A stretch of 64,000 nt of DNA from the NCBI RefSeq assembly GCF_910591885.1, contig NC_063274.1, forward strand, positions 7,874,001-7,938,000, given 5' to 3'. The notes beneath the pieces are model-generated. The model was not told where the DNA came from. It made no database searches and saw only the letters and a program-made list of their open reading frames with translations. Position numbers and translations under genes: made by a program. The stretch is from Bombus terrestris (lineage: Eukaryota > Arthropoda > Insecta > Hymenoptera > Apidae). Below are positions 1-11,700 of this stretch, one piece after another; position 1 is the first letter of the stretch; each line of letters begins with the position of its first letter.

Positions 1-3000
1 CACAAACTAAACATCCAACACGACTAGCAACAAGTATATCTCACGTTTGAAAGCAGGTTAACTTATTTCGCTCGCCATTATCGAAAACTTGTTACAAGAC
101 ACGAGAGTAAACTAAAGAATAGCGAGGATCGATTATCCCAGGAATAAAACGACGTGTACGCCGAGTGTTTTCCCGGAGCATAATTACGAACGGTAAAAGT
201 ACGTTGATTAAAGTTTCAGCTGAAAAATCAACGTCGACGGAAGCGCGGATAATGGAGTGTAGTCGAACGCCGCTACCGATCGGCAGAGAACGATGGAACT
301 ACGGTATATCCCCGTTCTAGGGAAAGTAGTTTCAATCTGGAAGTTGGCGAGGTTATAATTTCTGAACGTCAAAGGAGCAACCTGTGTGCGCTGCTTATCC
401 TTCAAATTACATTCAACGTTAAACATATCATACAGCCGATTGGACGAGGGAAGGATACACGAGCGAAACCGATGAACTTAAGGAAACACAAGGGAGCGAA
501 AATGAGCCTTTAAGAACATGCTTGCCAGACTTCGTGTGAAGAGAGACGAGGAGCGGAGAGAGAAGAGAGTTTCGAGGTTGCAGGAGTGACTGCTCAATCT
601 TTCACGCAGCCTTCCTTCGATGATTAATACGAGAACGTCGCGGAGAGCTTGACGATTTGCGTATGAAGTTGATCCAAATATGCGTCTACACGCTTCTAAC
701 ACTGACGGTTCTCAAATAATTTTTTAGCTTATACTGTTTTGCAAAAGTTAAGATGAGATGAATGAATTTGTTAGATGGAGGAAGTACGAGGAATACGTTT
801 ATAATTGTTAAGTCTTTGTACTTTTGAAACGATCCTGTATGGTTTTCCGAACAGATTTACGTGGGATTGATTGTCATGAAATATTGTATAATCTAATATT
901 TTTATGAATTTTATCGACCATTCATATTTGTTATATTCGTTCTTTGAGTAACGCGCAAGACTACGTAATGGGGCGTTGTTATAAGATTCAAATATCAATT
1001 ATCCAATCGTTTTATTCAGGGGGAGAAAAAGTCAATCGATTTGATTATTGGATAAGTACTCTGTCAATCGAGGTAACTAGACAGCTGACAGATTCTTCCC
1101 GTCTGAATTTAATGCCGAGACATGACAGCAAATATGTTCGCTTTAATTCATCAAGAAACAGAATCGTTGGACGTCGATGTTCAATAATGCTTGAAAACGA
1201 TTTATTGCTTTTGAGCGATATAGCTATGACGAATTAGTGATAAATTATTGGGGCAGATTGATAAATCGATGAAAACTTAGTTATATGTATAACAAAACGT
1301 ATACGCATATGAGGTTGAGGAACTTCGCACAAAAGAATCGCTTGTTGGCTGACGTCCAAAGTCTTTATCCCCTTTACTACAACAGCGTAAAGCGAAATCA
1401 GATATATTTTCATTACACGAACAATGGTTCCCTTTACCCACTTGACTGACATGATGGTTACGAAATATTTCATACAACGTTGAAAAGCGGCCTAAATCAC
1501 AAATCAACAATTATCCAGATACAACTTCAAAAGAGCCAACATAAAAATAAACACGGCGTACAATATCACACGGTATGCAATCCCATCGAATACGCTATTC
1601 CACGCGATGCACACTTCTGTAGAAACATAAAGCCCATAAAAAATTCCGAAAGAGCCCTTTCAACGATGGAGATCGCAGATTCTCGACGCCATAAATTCTC
1701 GCCTGCCTAGCCGACTCGTATACAAAAAGCGACGCCCATCAAGGCAATTTGCATCATTTAACGATACCACGGAGCAGTCGTGGAACTTCCATCGTTGCGT
1801 TTCGACGCGATTACGAGCCGCGACTATAAGCCAACTCAAGATGTAATATCTGATAGAGCGGTACACGTAAATGGTTTTAAGTGTAGGCACCTTTCTCGCT
1901 GGTTCGGTTTAATCGCGCGAGTACGTGGCGTGCGCCGATTTCATTACACAGTCGATCGGCCATGGGTCTCCTTACCGATGCATATGCGCCGCCGTCGAGC
2001 TACTTTCTCCGACCATTCGAGTACGCAAAGCTTTTCGTCTCTGCTCAATATGCGAGGCTCGATTCTATTCCTAACGCAAATAAATTCTCACCAATGAAAT
2101 CCGACTCATGAATAAATCGCGCATTCCGATAATTTTGTTTTGTTCCCGAACCGACCGCTATTTTCCAAGTTCCAGTTAATGCGTCCCTCGAGCTGTGCGT
2201 TGCATCGCGATTTTCTAACGGTGGAGTGCCTGGAACTTGGCTGTGAAATGGCCCGGTTCGCGATCGTTAACGTGGTTTGATGAAAGGAATCGCGAGGAAA
2301 ATGTACAGAGCCAGTTTATGCCGAGATTGGGTGTCGGCTGGTTTAATTTCTGTTTGCTGTAAGTTATTGCGATAAGTATATAAAGATAGTGGAATTTTAA
2401 TGGTAAGAGCAGAAATATATTTAGCGGGTATATAGTATATAGTTATGCAGCATTGCAAAGATGAAAGTTATTAGATATTATTTTCGATAAATGGGAATTT
2501 TAATGCGATAATTTAGATACTTCGTCACAAATTAATTGTGATATTTCAATTTATGTTTACCTATAGCTATCGCAGCGGAATTAATGTAACTTGATAAACA
2601 GGGATATAAATTAGATGCGTACAATATTGCAACTTTTATCATGGAACGCTTTGTGATGATAAGAACGGTACGTATTTGCGGGACTATTTGCATAAGAAAC
2701 GTGTAGCGTGATATTTTACATTTGGAATATTTCATGCCCGAACTACTTATTTACCTACTTAAGCTTAAGGTGATTACGTTCTTAGGTTGGCTTAGATTCT
2801 CCTGGCAGCCATTAATTAAAAAATAAACTTCACTTCTAAGAGAAAATGAGGCAGTGCTGTCATAATAAAATATTTAACTCTATAATTCTCTTTGTTTCCA
2901 TTCTTATCGTCACACACATACACGTTCTAAAAGCTACTTGGACTGTCTACTTATCATTTTATGTTATTATGTATGTAAAAATATGTTATATTATGTAACC

Positions 3001-6000
3001 TGTTGAAAATTTAAAGCTTGACCGGTGAACAACCACTTTTTACTTAAACGGCGATAACGGAAAAGTTAAAAGGATTATATCGAACTAAGAATTATTTCAT
3101 AAGTTACACTTACGCAATATTTAACGCAGTTTGCCCTATTACAAAATTTATCACAGTTCTCAAGCTTCGTGATGGAGCTTAAACTACACACATCGAACAT
3201 CGATCTCCATTTTCAAAATTAGCCTAAATCGTCACTTACGACCAATTTACCACTCATCGACTATTGCTTGCTTCTAACTGCTTCCATCGAATGTATAAAC
3301 ACGAATCACATGTGGGCAATGGAATGGCCATTAAGAGTTGCCCTAACCCGCATATGGGACCGATCATCGGCGTCACGTCTTCGCTTGCTTCGAATTTACA
3401 CGACTATCCTTGCTCGACAACGCTTTAAATCGTGTCACGGTTTTTGTAAAAAACATATACATACGTACAATATACACATACGTCAAATAATTTATAAATC
3501 AACACGTGACTAAGGTAACGAGAATAAACAAAATAATAAAACAATTTTTTAAATATCTCATTACGTATAGGAAATTAATATATATATATATATATAGTTT
3601 AATTATCTGCGTAACTTTGACTATGTATATATATGTATGAAACTTTTTAAGATTTTCGACTTTTAGAGCTGGTATATCTGACGTTTGATACACGTTTACT
3701 TTCACGCTTGACCAGTTTTAAGAAGCTCTCGCCATATTTATCCGAGCCACGATTCATTGTGACAAATCTGTCAACCGTCGAAATTTCCTCAAAGAAGACG
3801 TCACGATGCGACAGCCGTATAATCCACGAGGTTGCGTTTATGTCGTACACGCCCGAGTGCGTTCGGACATTCGCGATCCTATCTGTCCCCTCGCTTTAGA
3901 CTTTAGACGCTACGTCCACACGAACCCGTATCGCGTCTACGATAATCCGAACATCGAGTAGCCGAGAGAGGAGTCGCCGGTATACGAGCGAACCTGGACC
4001 TTACTCCTGCAAGATTTTCCTCGCGATAAGAAGTGCCGATCTACCTCACTGCCCTCTCTCAGCGAACGAACATTGGACGTTGGAGCGCTTAACGCCATTA
4101 TTGCAACGTGATCCACTATGTCGATGGGGATCCTGAGTTTGATGCGTTACTACCCTCTGAGCTGCATTCTCGAACGAGTTTCCTCGAGATGCTAGATTTA
4201 GTTACGCTGCTTTTGATGGGAATTCTTGATTTATGGTAGTTGTGCGTTTAACCTCCTGACGAGGACTTTATGTTACGCGTTAGAGGGTGAGTTCGTGAAA
4301 GTGGCGGTTACGCAGTATAAAATTACTTTGGATAAGTTCTACAAGTTCTATGTGTGTGGTCCTAGGTGTTTCGTTTTTCTTTTCATTTAGTTCTGTAGAA
4401 TTAATCTGTTAATCAGATACTTTTATGATTAAATCCGAATGTTAATGAAGATAAATTAATTCCAGTTAAGTCGATTTTAAAGCTTGTAGATGTACCGCAA
4501 CGAAACATATAAAAATAGAAGAAAAATAGATTGATACATAAACAACTTATGGTGTCTAGCAAATTGGTTAGCTCATCTTCCCCGGTTGATCAAACTCTCT
4601 TTGTTATCCTATTTGACCACGTAATTATTTCTACATTTCGCAATAATTTTCCCAGTGTCTACCACGTGCAAATCACGTGCCATTTCATAAGAAGGGTGAA
4701 CATTTCTTTATCTCATTGGCTACGTTTCTTTATCTTACCTAAAGGGTTACCAGAGAGTTAAGAAAGGGGGGAGAGAAAGAGAAAAAGAACAGAGGGCAGT
4801 GAAAAAGTTGTCGGCGAGATTGCGGACAACGCAATAATTCCGGAGCCGAAATCAGTGGACGAGCGTCAGCTGGGAGAGTGACGAATCGCAGGCCAGTTTT
4901 TCCATTCGTGTCTCGAGGAAAGGGGATGGAGAGATAACCGGTGGTGTTTGCCCGCACGTTTTCGTGCAAGGGAACAATAAGAGGAGAGAACGAAGAGGAA
5001 AGGCGAGCGGAACAGGAAAAGCAGAGACTCCCCGTGACTCTTCCACCCTATAAATCTTTCGGATATTAAAAGTAATTGCTACGAGCTGCCGCGTTTTGCC
5101 CGCTTACGTCGTGCTTCATGTATCTTGCATAGCAACAGCGTCTTCTGGCGAGCCTGGGATACGCTTCCCGTCGCTCGTATATTCGCTAACTCGTTCTAAA
5201 TTCGAACACGCGAAACTTTTACAAGCTAAAAAGTTAGCTGGTGCGCGTTCAGTTTGTTTTTCCTTACTCCGTCCCTCTAGTTCTTTTTTTCATTTCGCCA
5301 GAAAAGGGACGTATCGTCGGCAAGAGGATTTGGTTGAAAGTGGACGAAATTTGGACGCAAAAGGGACGTGGGATATTTTGCGTAATCGTCATAGGCCACT
5401 GTGGACTGATATACCGGGCGTATAAAAATTATACGTCACCAGGCAAATTCATAGAACTTGGTGTTACGATTACGATATCACGAAACAGAGTTGAAAAACA
5501 TAAATTAACTGAAAGAGAAATTACAAATGAAATGTTGGGTTAACGTTGGTCCTTAACGAGTTAAACAAGCTGTCTATAAAAACGAAAGGTAAGGAATGTA
5601 CGAACCGTCTCGTTCATCGAAAGCATCGTTTATAGTAGGGCTTTTATAGGGCGTAATTTCGAATGGGCTGTGTATCGGTAGCCAGTAGCCAGGCATAGCC
5701 CGTAGGAACATTAAATCCGAGACATCCCCTTATTACACGGCACGGTACGTTGTTTTATTAGACGCTCATCGCGCGGAGGGCACCGTTAATTTAACCATGG
5801 CGGTTTTAATTTGTCGGGGAGGCGTTTCTCCCTTCCCTTCCGCGCCGTGAGTCATAAGTCGAGCGCCGTGGATAATAGAATCCGAAGCGTAACCGTTAAA
5901 ATGCCTAGAACGGTTCCCGTAGGCGCTTAATCGCCGCTGATGAAAAAATTTCATTTACAAACGTAGCTAACCCCTTTTTTCCCTGGCGTCGTTCACGAGA

Positions 6001-6869
6001 TCGCCGTGAAACACGGTGACACACCATATGTACGTCGTTCGATGGACGTGAACAAATTGGCCGAGGGATTTCCAGCGATTCATCATGCTCCAATTTGTAA
6101 GGTCCGAATGTTTCCGTATTGATTATTTAATTGCGATAATATTTCTCGCCTTGTGAACGATCGAAAACGATTTCATCTTTTGGCGTTGATCTGTGTTAAT
6201 TTGGTGCGTAGAAAGTTGATTTATTTCTGTATTAAACGTGGCTTATAGAGTAAAGCTGTGACGAAGATGAAAAACAAACACGCATTTCTATTATAGTATT
6301 AATATTTTAATTCTAATCCTCGCGAATGTGAATTTTTAGTTAATGCTTCTTGCAAATAAAATTCTACTCTACTAAGAGATAAATTCTATATAGAATTTGT
6401 TATTCAAATGGTCGAAATTAAATCGGATAGTCAACAATTAGAAATTAATCTCAAACTTCCAGTCCATCTCCTAAATTGAGAAAGAAATTCCAAGACTTCC
6501 AAAATCGAGGAAACTTTCCAGCAAGCAACGCAGCAAAAACAATAAACTCGAGCTGATACACCTTGGGCTCGTTAGCTGGCAATAACTTGCATTAACTTGT
6601 TATTTAATTAGAAGTTTCGCTAAAAGGCCGTCATGTCGCAAAAGCGTACACGCAGGCGTGGTATAGAACTCGCGGAAGCAAGATTTCGTCTCGTTAAAAA
6701 CCATTGTACAGTTATCGTCTTTCTCTTGCTTACGACCAACGAGACGATCTTCTAATTAACAAATCTCGAAGATAGCTAGGAGCGAGAACCGAAACACATC
6801 GAAGCGTTAATATCTAGACTCGAATATGTTTAACTCTTCTTTGCATCGTGAGAACGTCACTGGCTAGTA
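1..6869. other. AT-rich non-coding stretch, probably intronic
   Basis: No exon with convincing splice sites and protein character seen. All open frames are short and unpatterned. It includes the TA microsatellite at 3579-3596 and purine-rich sequence near 4744-4810. If the teneurin-like gene continues left, this is part of its intron after exon C. Confidence 0.5.
3579..3596. repeat. (TA)9 microsatellite
   Basis: Uninterrupted TA run in AT-rich intronic sequence. Confidence 0.9.
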
Positions 6870-7072
6870 TTAGGTTGTCTGAAAAGTTTCTTTCGTTTTA
6901 TAAGGAAATAATAGACGCACAATGTTTTTTGTTTCATATTAATTTATTGAATTATACACGAATATAATAATAGAAATATAACAAAATGGATCATACCTAA
7001 TTTAATAAAATAATATAAAACAGAAATTGTTGTTCACTATATAAAACGAAAGAAACTTTTCGGACAACCTAA
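6870..7072. mobile_element. mariner-type MITE, copy 1 (203 bp)
   Basis: The ends are near-perfect terminal inverted repeats, TTAGGTTGTCTGAAAAGTTT on the left and the complement of TTAGGTTGTCCGAAAAGTTT on the right, continuing through CTTTCGTTTTAT (about 32 bp). TA dinucleotides flank both ends (6868-6869 and 7073-7074), the mariner/Tc1 target-site duplication. The interior is AT-rich with no transposase frame, so this is a non-autonomous deletion derivative. It contains GGATCATAcctaatTTAATAAAATAATATAAAA-like sequence shared with copy 2. Confidence 0.85.
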
Positions 7073-7504
7073 TAGTTAGCTAGTGGTTATCAGCATGGTT
7101 AGCTAGTTATAACGATATTTTTCTTTAGAAAATGAATTCTACAAGTCGGTGGCTGATGCGACAATTCGTGACGCCGCTATATTTAGTTATTTGCGACAGA
7201 ACTTATTACCTAGCAGCAGAGTAACTATGGGTTAGGTTTTCTGCAACATCGGGACAAAGCTTCGTCGTTAATTGCACAACGCAACGTCAGTCCTCTAGTT
7301 ACTTCTGCCCGGATATTTGACAGTCGGTCGCAAAGGTTCTCTTACGTGCACCCCTCCGTTGGAGCGTAATCGCCAAAGCCCCGTGAAAAACTCGAGAGGC
7401 CGCCTTTTGCTTTCCGCGCGCAAAGGATTAGCACCGTTCGTCGATTCTATTATTCCGGAGACCTGGAAAAACCGCCGAGGCCTTCCACTCACCTACAGGA
7501 GTAG
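7073..7504. other. non-coding stretch between MITE copy 1 and the R1 remnant
   Basis: The right half (about 7290-7500) is GC-rich and could be flanking DNA or an unrecognised part of the same retrotransposon. No domain is readable in it. Confidence 0.4.
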
Positions 7505-8130
7505 GAGTTCGGGGAGTACCTAAAGAAGATCGGACGCGAGGAGACCGACCTATGTCACCACTGCGGAGAGGGCAGGGACACGGCGCAGCATACGCTGGAA
7601 TTTTGTCCGGCGTGGGAGCTGCCCCGTTACAACCTGCGTATCGCCATCGGCGAGTGCTTGGCCCCTTCAGCCGTCTTGGAAGCGATGCTGAACGGGCCCC
7701 GAGAATACGAGGCTGTCCGCTTCTTCTGCGAGCAGGTTATGCTTGTGAAGGAGCGGGCAGAGAGAGAAAGAGAGAAGAACTCTCACCCTTGTAGAGTAAC
7801 TCGACGAAGAGAGATGACGGTTAGGCGACCAAGAGTCGCCACACCGAAGCCCCGACGAACCGCGATTAGAAGGAGAATAGATGGAGCTGGAGTGAATGGC
7901 CCCCCCCCCCTAGCTCCAAAATATATAAGTTATGAGAGAACATCCGGGACAGACTCTGGAAAGAGGAAGCGAGAGGTGTGCAACGGAAAGCCAATTCGAT
8001 CGAAGTACCTGGGGCACACCTGATACACGCAGCAGTAGGCTATCGTGGGATTTCAGTCGCTAAGAGTCCGACACTATCCAAGCTGCTTGCAGCTGGGTGT
8101 CCATCAGGATTTCCCCACGTCAAAAAAAAA
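7505..8130 (+). pseudogene. 3' end of an R1-clade non-LTR retrotransposon (5'-truncated ORF2 C terminus plus tail)
   Basis: The plus-strand frame 7505-8023 reads EFGEYLKKIGREETDLCHHC, then GEGRDTAQHTLEFCPAWELP, and continues to a TGA at 8021-8023. CxxC(x8)Hx4C followed by CPAWxxxR is the C-terminal zinc-knuckle region of R1-clade ORF2 proteins, which sits downstream of reverse transcriptase. No RT or endonuclease domain is present: a TAG at 7502-7504 marks the truncation or a mutation, although CTCACCTACAGG just upstream would read LTYR as in intact elements. After the stop come about 100 bp of tail and a 9-A run (8122-8130). A run of 11 C lies at 7900-7910. An inactive, 5'-truncated copy. 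Confidence 0.75.
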
Positions 8131-8139
8131 GGTTGGATA

Positions 8140-8738
8140 GGAATAATACCGGAATGGTACCGGAATAATATTGGAGTGGTACCGGAGTGGTACCGGAGTG
8201 GTACCGGAATGGTACCGGAATAATATCGGAATAATACCGGAATAATATCGCAATGGTACCGAAATAATATCGAAGTGGTACCGGGAAAATACCTTAATAA
8301 TATAATAATATCGGAATGGTACCGGAATAATACCGGAATGGTACCGGAATAATATCGGAATGGTACCGGAATAATACCGGAATAATATCGGAATGGTATC
8401 GGAATGGTACCAGAATAATACCGGAGTGGTACCAGAATAATACCGGAGTGGTACCGGAATAATACTGGAATAATACCGGAATAATACCGGAATAATATCG
8501 GAATGGTACCGGAATAATATCGGAGTGGTACCGGAATAATATCGGAGTGGTACCGGAATAATATCGGAATCGTACCGGAATTGTACCGGAATGGTACCGG
8601 AATTGTACCGGAATGGTACCGGAATAATACCGGAGTAGTACCGGAATAATATCGGAATGGTACCGGAATTGTACCGGAATTGTACCGGAATTGTACCGGA
8701 ATAATATCGGAATGGTACCAGAATGGTACCGGAGTAAT
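8140..8738. repeat. 11-bp satellite array, about 54 units
   Basis: Tandem 11-bp units alternating among GGAATGGTACC, GGAATAATACC, GGAATAATATC, GGAGTGGTACC and GGAATTGTACC. Many units contain the palindrome GGTACC. The order of variants is irregular apart from short higher-order runs, and there is one break near 8280-8310. Because most units lack stop codons on the minus strand, a long artefactual frame with an 11-residue period spans the array. It begins 10 bp after the R1 poly-A run. Confidence 0.9.
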
Positions 8739-11700
8739 AGAATAGAATAGTAGAATAGAAAAAAAGAAAGCGAAAAGCGAGGCAGAGACCATCATATATG
8801 TGAGAGATTCAGTAGAATAAGACGAAAAAAGAACAAGTCAAGCCAGGTAGCAAGGGACCATATCGAGTTCGGAGGCAGATAAAGACCGTGATAAAAGAGA
8901 ACAAGAAGAAAAGAGAAGGCAATGCAGGAACTGAGAAGAAAAAGGGGGAGTTTAGGTGCGGCAGTCGTTTCAAAGGGGCTTCGAGAAATAGTGAATTCAC
9001 TCAATTTTTCTCTCTCTCTCTCCTTTTTCTCTGCTTCTTTTTTTTCGAGACCCTCTCTCTTTCTGTACGGCGCGCTAGAGTCGCTGGCGGTGGTAAAGTA
9101 TTCAGCCCCAATCCTCCCCACAACTGGCTGTCCGTGGCAACCCCCCTTTCCTTTTCCACTTACAGGCCGTATAATTTCCCCTCGCCCGTGCATCATACAC
9201 TCACTTATTTTTGCGCTACAATGAACCGAGCGGACGTGGCGGTGGGTTAAGCTCGGGGGCGGTTAACGGGGCTCCCACGCCGCATAGAGAGAAAGAGAAG
9301 ATAGATGCAAAGGGAAAAAGAGAAAGGTTGGCAACCCTACGACGAGCCCGTGGTCGGATAAATTATTACTTTCGTTCTTGGTGAAGCAATATCTGTGCTA
9401 ATAGGAAATCACGAAGGGCTTCTAGTCTTCTTGCGCTGCTCACCCCCTCGACATCCTTTTCGCCTAACGACGCCCGTTCTCGTGGAAATGCCACGCCACA
9501 CGGACAAGTTGTCAGAAGAGCGCTCTGCTTTCCTTTTCATCGCGCCTGTTAAACGGGATATGAGAAATTACGCGATCCGTGCGAATTCGAGTTCCGCTTT
9601 TTCTCCTTCTGTATTTTCCTTCTGTATTTTCTTCTAGTTCTTTTTTCCTCCCAGTTGGTTTTGTTTGAATGTTTAAGTCCTTTCAGATATTAAGAATTCT
9701 CTTGATATACGTAAAAATGATTTACGTAGGTTTTCCTGAGTAAACATTTGTACAGTACTTTTACACAGAAAGCCTATATCATTCGAATAATTACATAGAA
9801 TCTTCGATTAGCCGATAGACGATAAATTTATCGGCAATAATTCGCAATAAATGCGATTAATATAAAGTTACGACCCCTTCATGCGTAACTACGCTTTAAT
9901 ATTCATAAATGAACCGAATATGATCCTATTTTCCGGTTTATTAGTTACTCATCGTTTATGTAAAGAACCATTTCCAAATCATTTGTCGGTGCTGAAACCG
10001 AATTTATTGCCGCTAACTTTCAATAAACGTAACGGGAAATTCGATGTGTTACACACAGTTGTACGCAGTATTTGGAAACGAATCGAACGCGATCAAACTG
10101 TATGGTGCACCAGCCATTTGTTCCAACTGCGGAGACCCTCTCATCGATTGCTGAAAGTGAATTCGTTTCTGGTTGTTCCTATAATTTTTGAAACCTCTCA
10201 CCCTGTCGTCCTACTTCTTTATCATAAATTTATGAATCTTTTATCCGTTTGTATTATAATGCCTTCAAACATCTAATATTTTTACAGCACCTTATACATT
10301 TGTTATCAGACTGTAAATGTTTTATACATTAATGGAAAATTTACTTTCAATCGTAGACATAAAAATATAAATTTGGGCAAACATGCATACTCTACTAATC
10401 GCCATAGACACTCCAATATCACTGACCGAGTATTAGATATCGAGTCGTTGTATTAATTCGACGAGATCAGTAGCAATATCGACGAAACATCGCGGTATAA
10501 TTTCTATTAAACACCTAAATTGTAACATCCCCAGTACGAAATCGTTCCGCCAACTAAACACACCCCTCGAACGCTTTAATAGAATAACGATTAACGTCTC
10601 GAGGACATGTAAGAAACGAAACTGCGCAGGACGAATGAGTTTTGCCAAAGTAGGGTTAAGTTTCAGTCTGCAGTCTCGAGACGAAACGAGAGGGGGCCAA
10701 CAGATATTATACTTTCTTCGAGACAGACGGGTCTCCACCCTGGGCTCTCACCCCTTTTCCCATTTTCTGGAAAACAGGCCGCGAGACGGAGCAGGAGATG
10801 GAATTAATTAACGTCTTCTTCGACGTGAAATCGAAGGCACGCACACATCGAACGACGTCGTCAAGGATGGAGAAAGTTGGTCGACTTGGTAACACTGGTG
10901 CGTGACAAACAGCGATTTCAAGCATTTTCTGAAACAACCAGTCGTTCCTAGCTGAGCGTTGCCTTACCGTGCTAATTATTGTTATTCGATCTGTCAAACG
11001 GCCGCTTGCCAGACGTAGTGGTTACTCTCCAGCGGACGCGACACGGATCCCTCGTTGGCTGACGAGGTGAACCAAGATGCAAATCCCATTAGCGAACTTG
11101 ACACGACTTCTTGGCCTGGGTGGTTGCGCGTCACAGAGGAGGTCGAGGATGGAAAGAGGAAGAGGAGCTCGGATGATGATGGGAATGTTGGTATGGATGA
11201 CGATGTTTCAAAGTTGAATTTTAACAGTAAGATTATGGATTAACGTGTTGAACAAAATGATAATAATAATTTTTGAGATTAGAATTCTAATGATAGTTTT
11301 ACTTGTCCGAAACTAAAGTAGAGAAAGGTACGTACAAAGAGAAGAATAATTTGTACGCGAATTTATAATTTTTAATAATTCGAATTACATTTGAAAAACT
11401 TGTGTCCGACATATACACTACGTTTATCGAAATTTCCCGTAACAAATGTTCCAATATTTTCATGAATAAAAACCGCTATGGATGTAGACCTATATAATTT
11501 TGTCTGCGTCTCAAGTGCATATTCTCGTTTGCCATTTCGTATTTCCGTCTGTTACATTTTCGAACGTAACCCAACGTCGACAGCCTAGATTTCGTTGGCG
11601 TCGAAACGACCGCAGAAGGTGACACAGACAGTGAAATTATCGTCGTCGTCGCAGTGTGTAACCTATGTGCGAGTTTCCTGAGAATTTGCACGTCGATAGT

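Noticed and set aside
8040..8795. 251-codon minus-strand frame with an 11-residue repeat (RYHSGTIPVPF-like)
   Set aside because: It is the translation of the 11-bp satellite; lack of stops follows from the unit sequence, and no splice or start context supports it.
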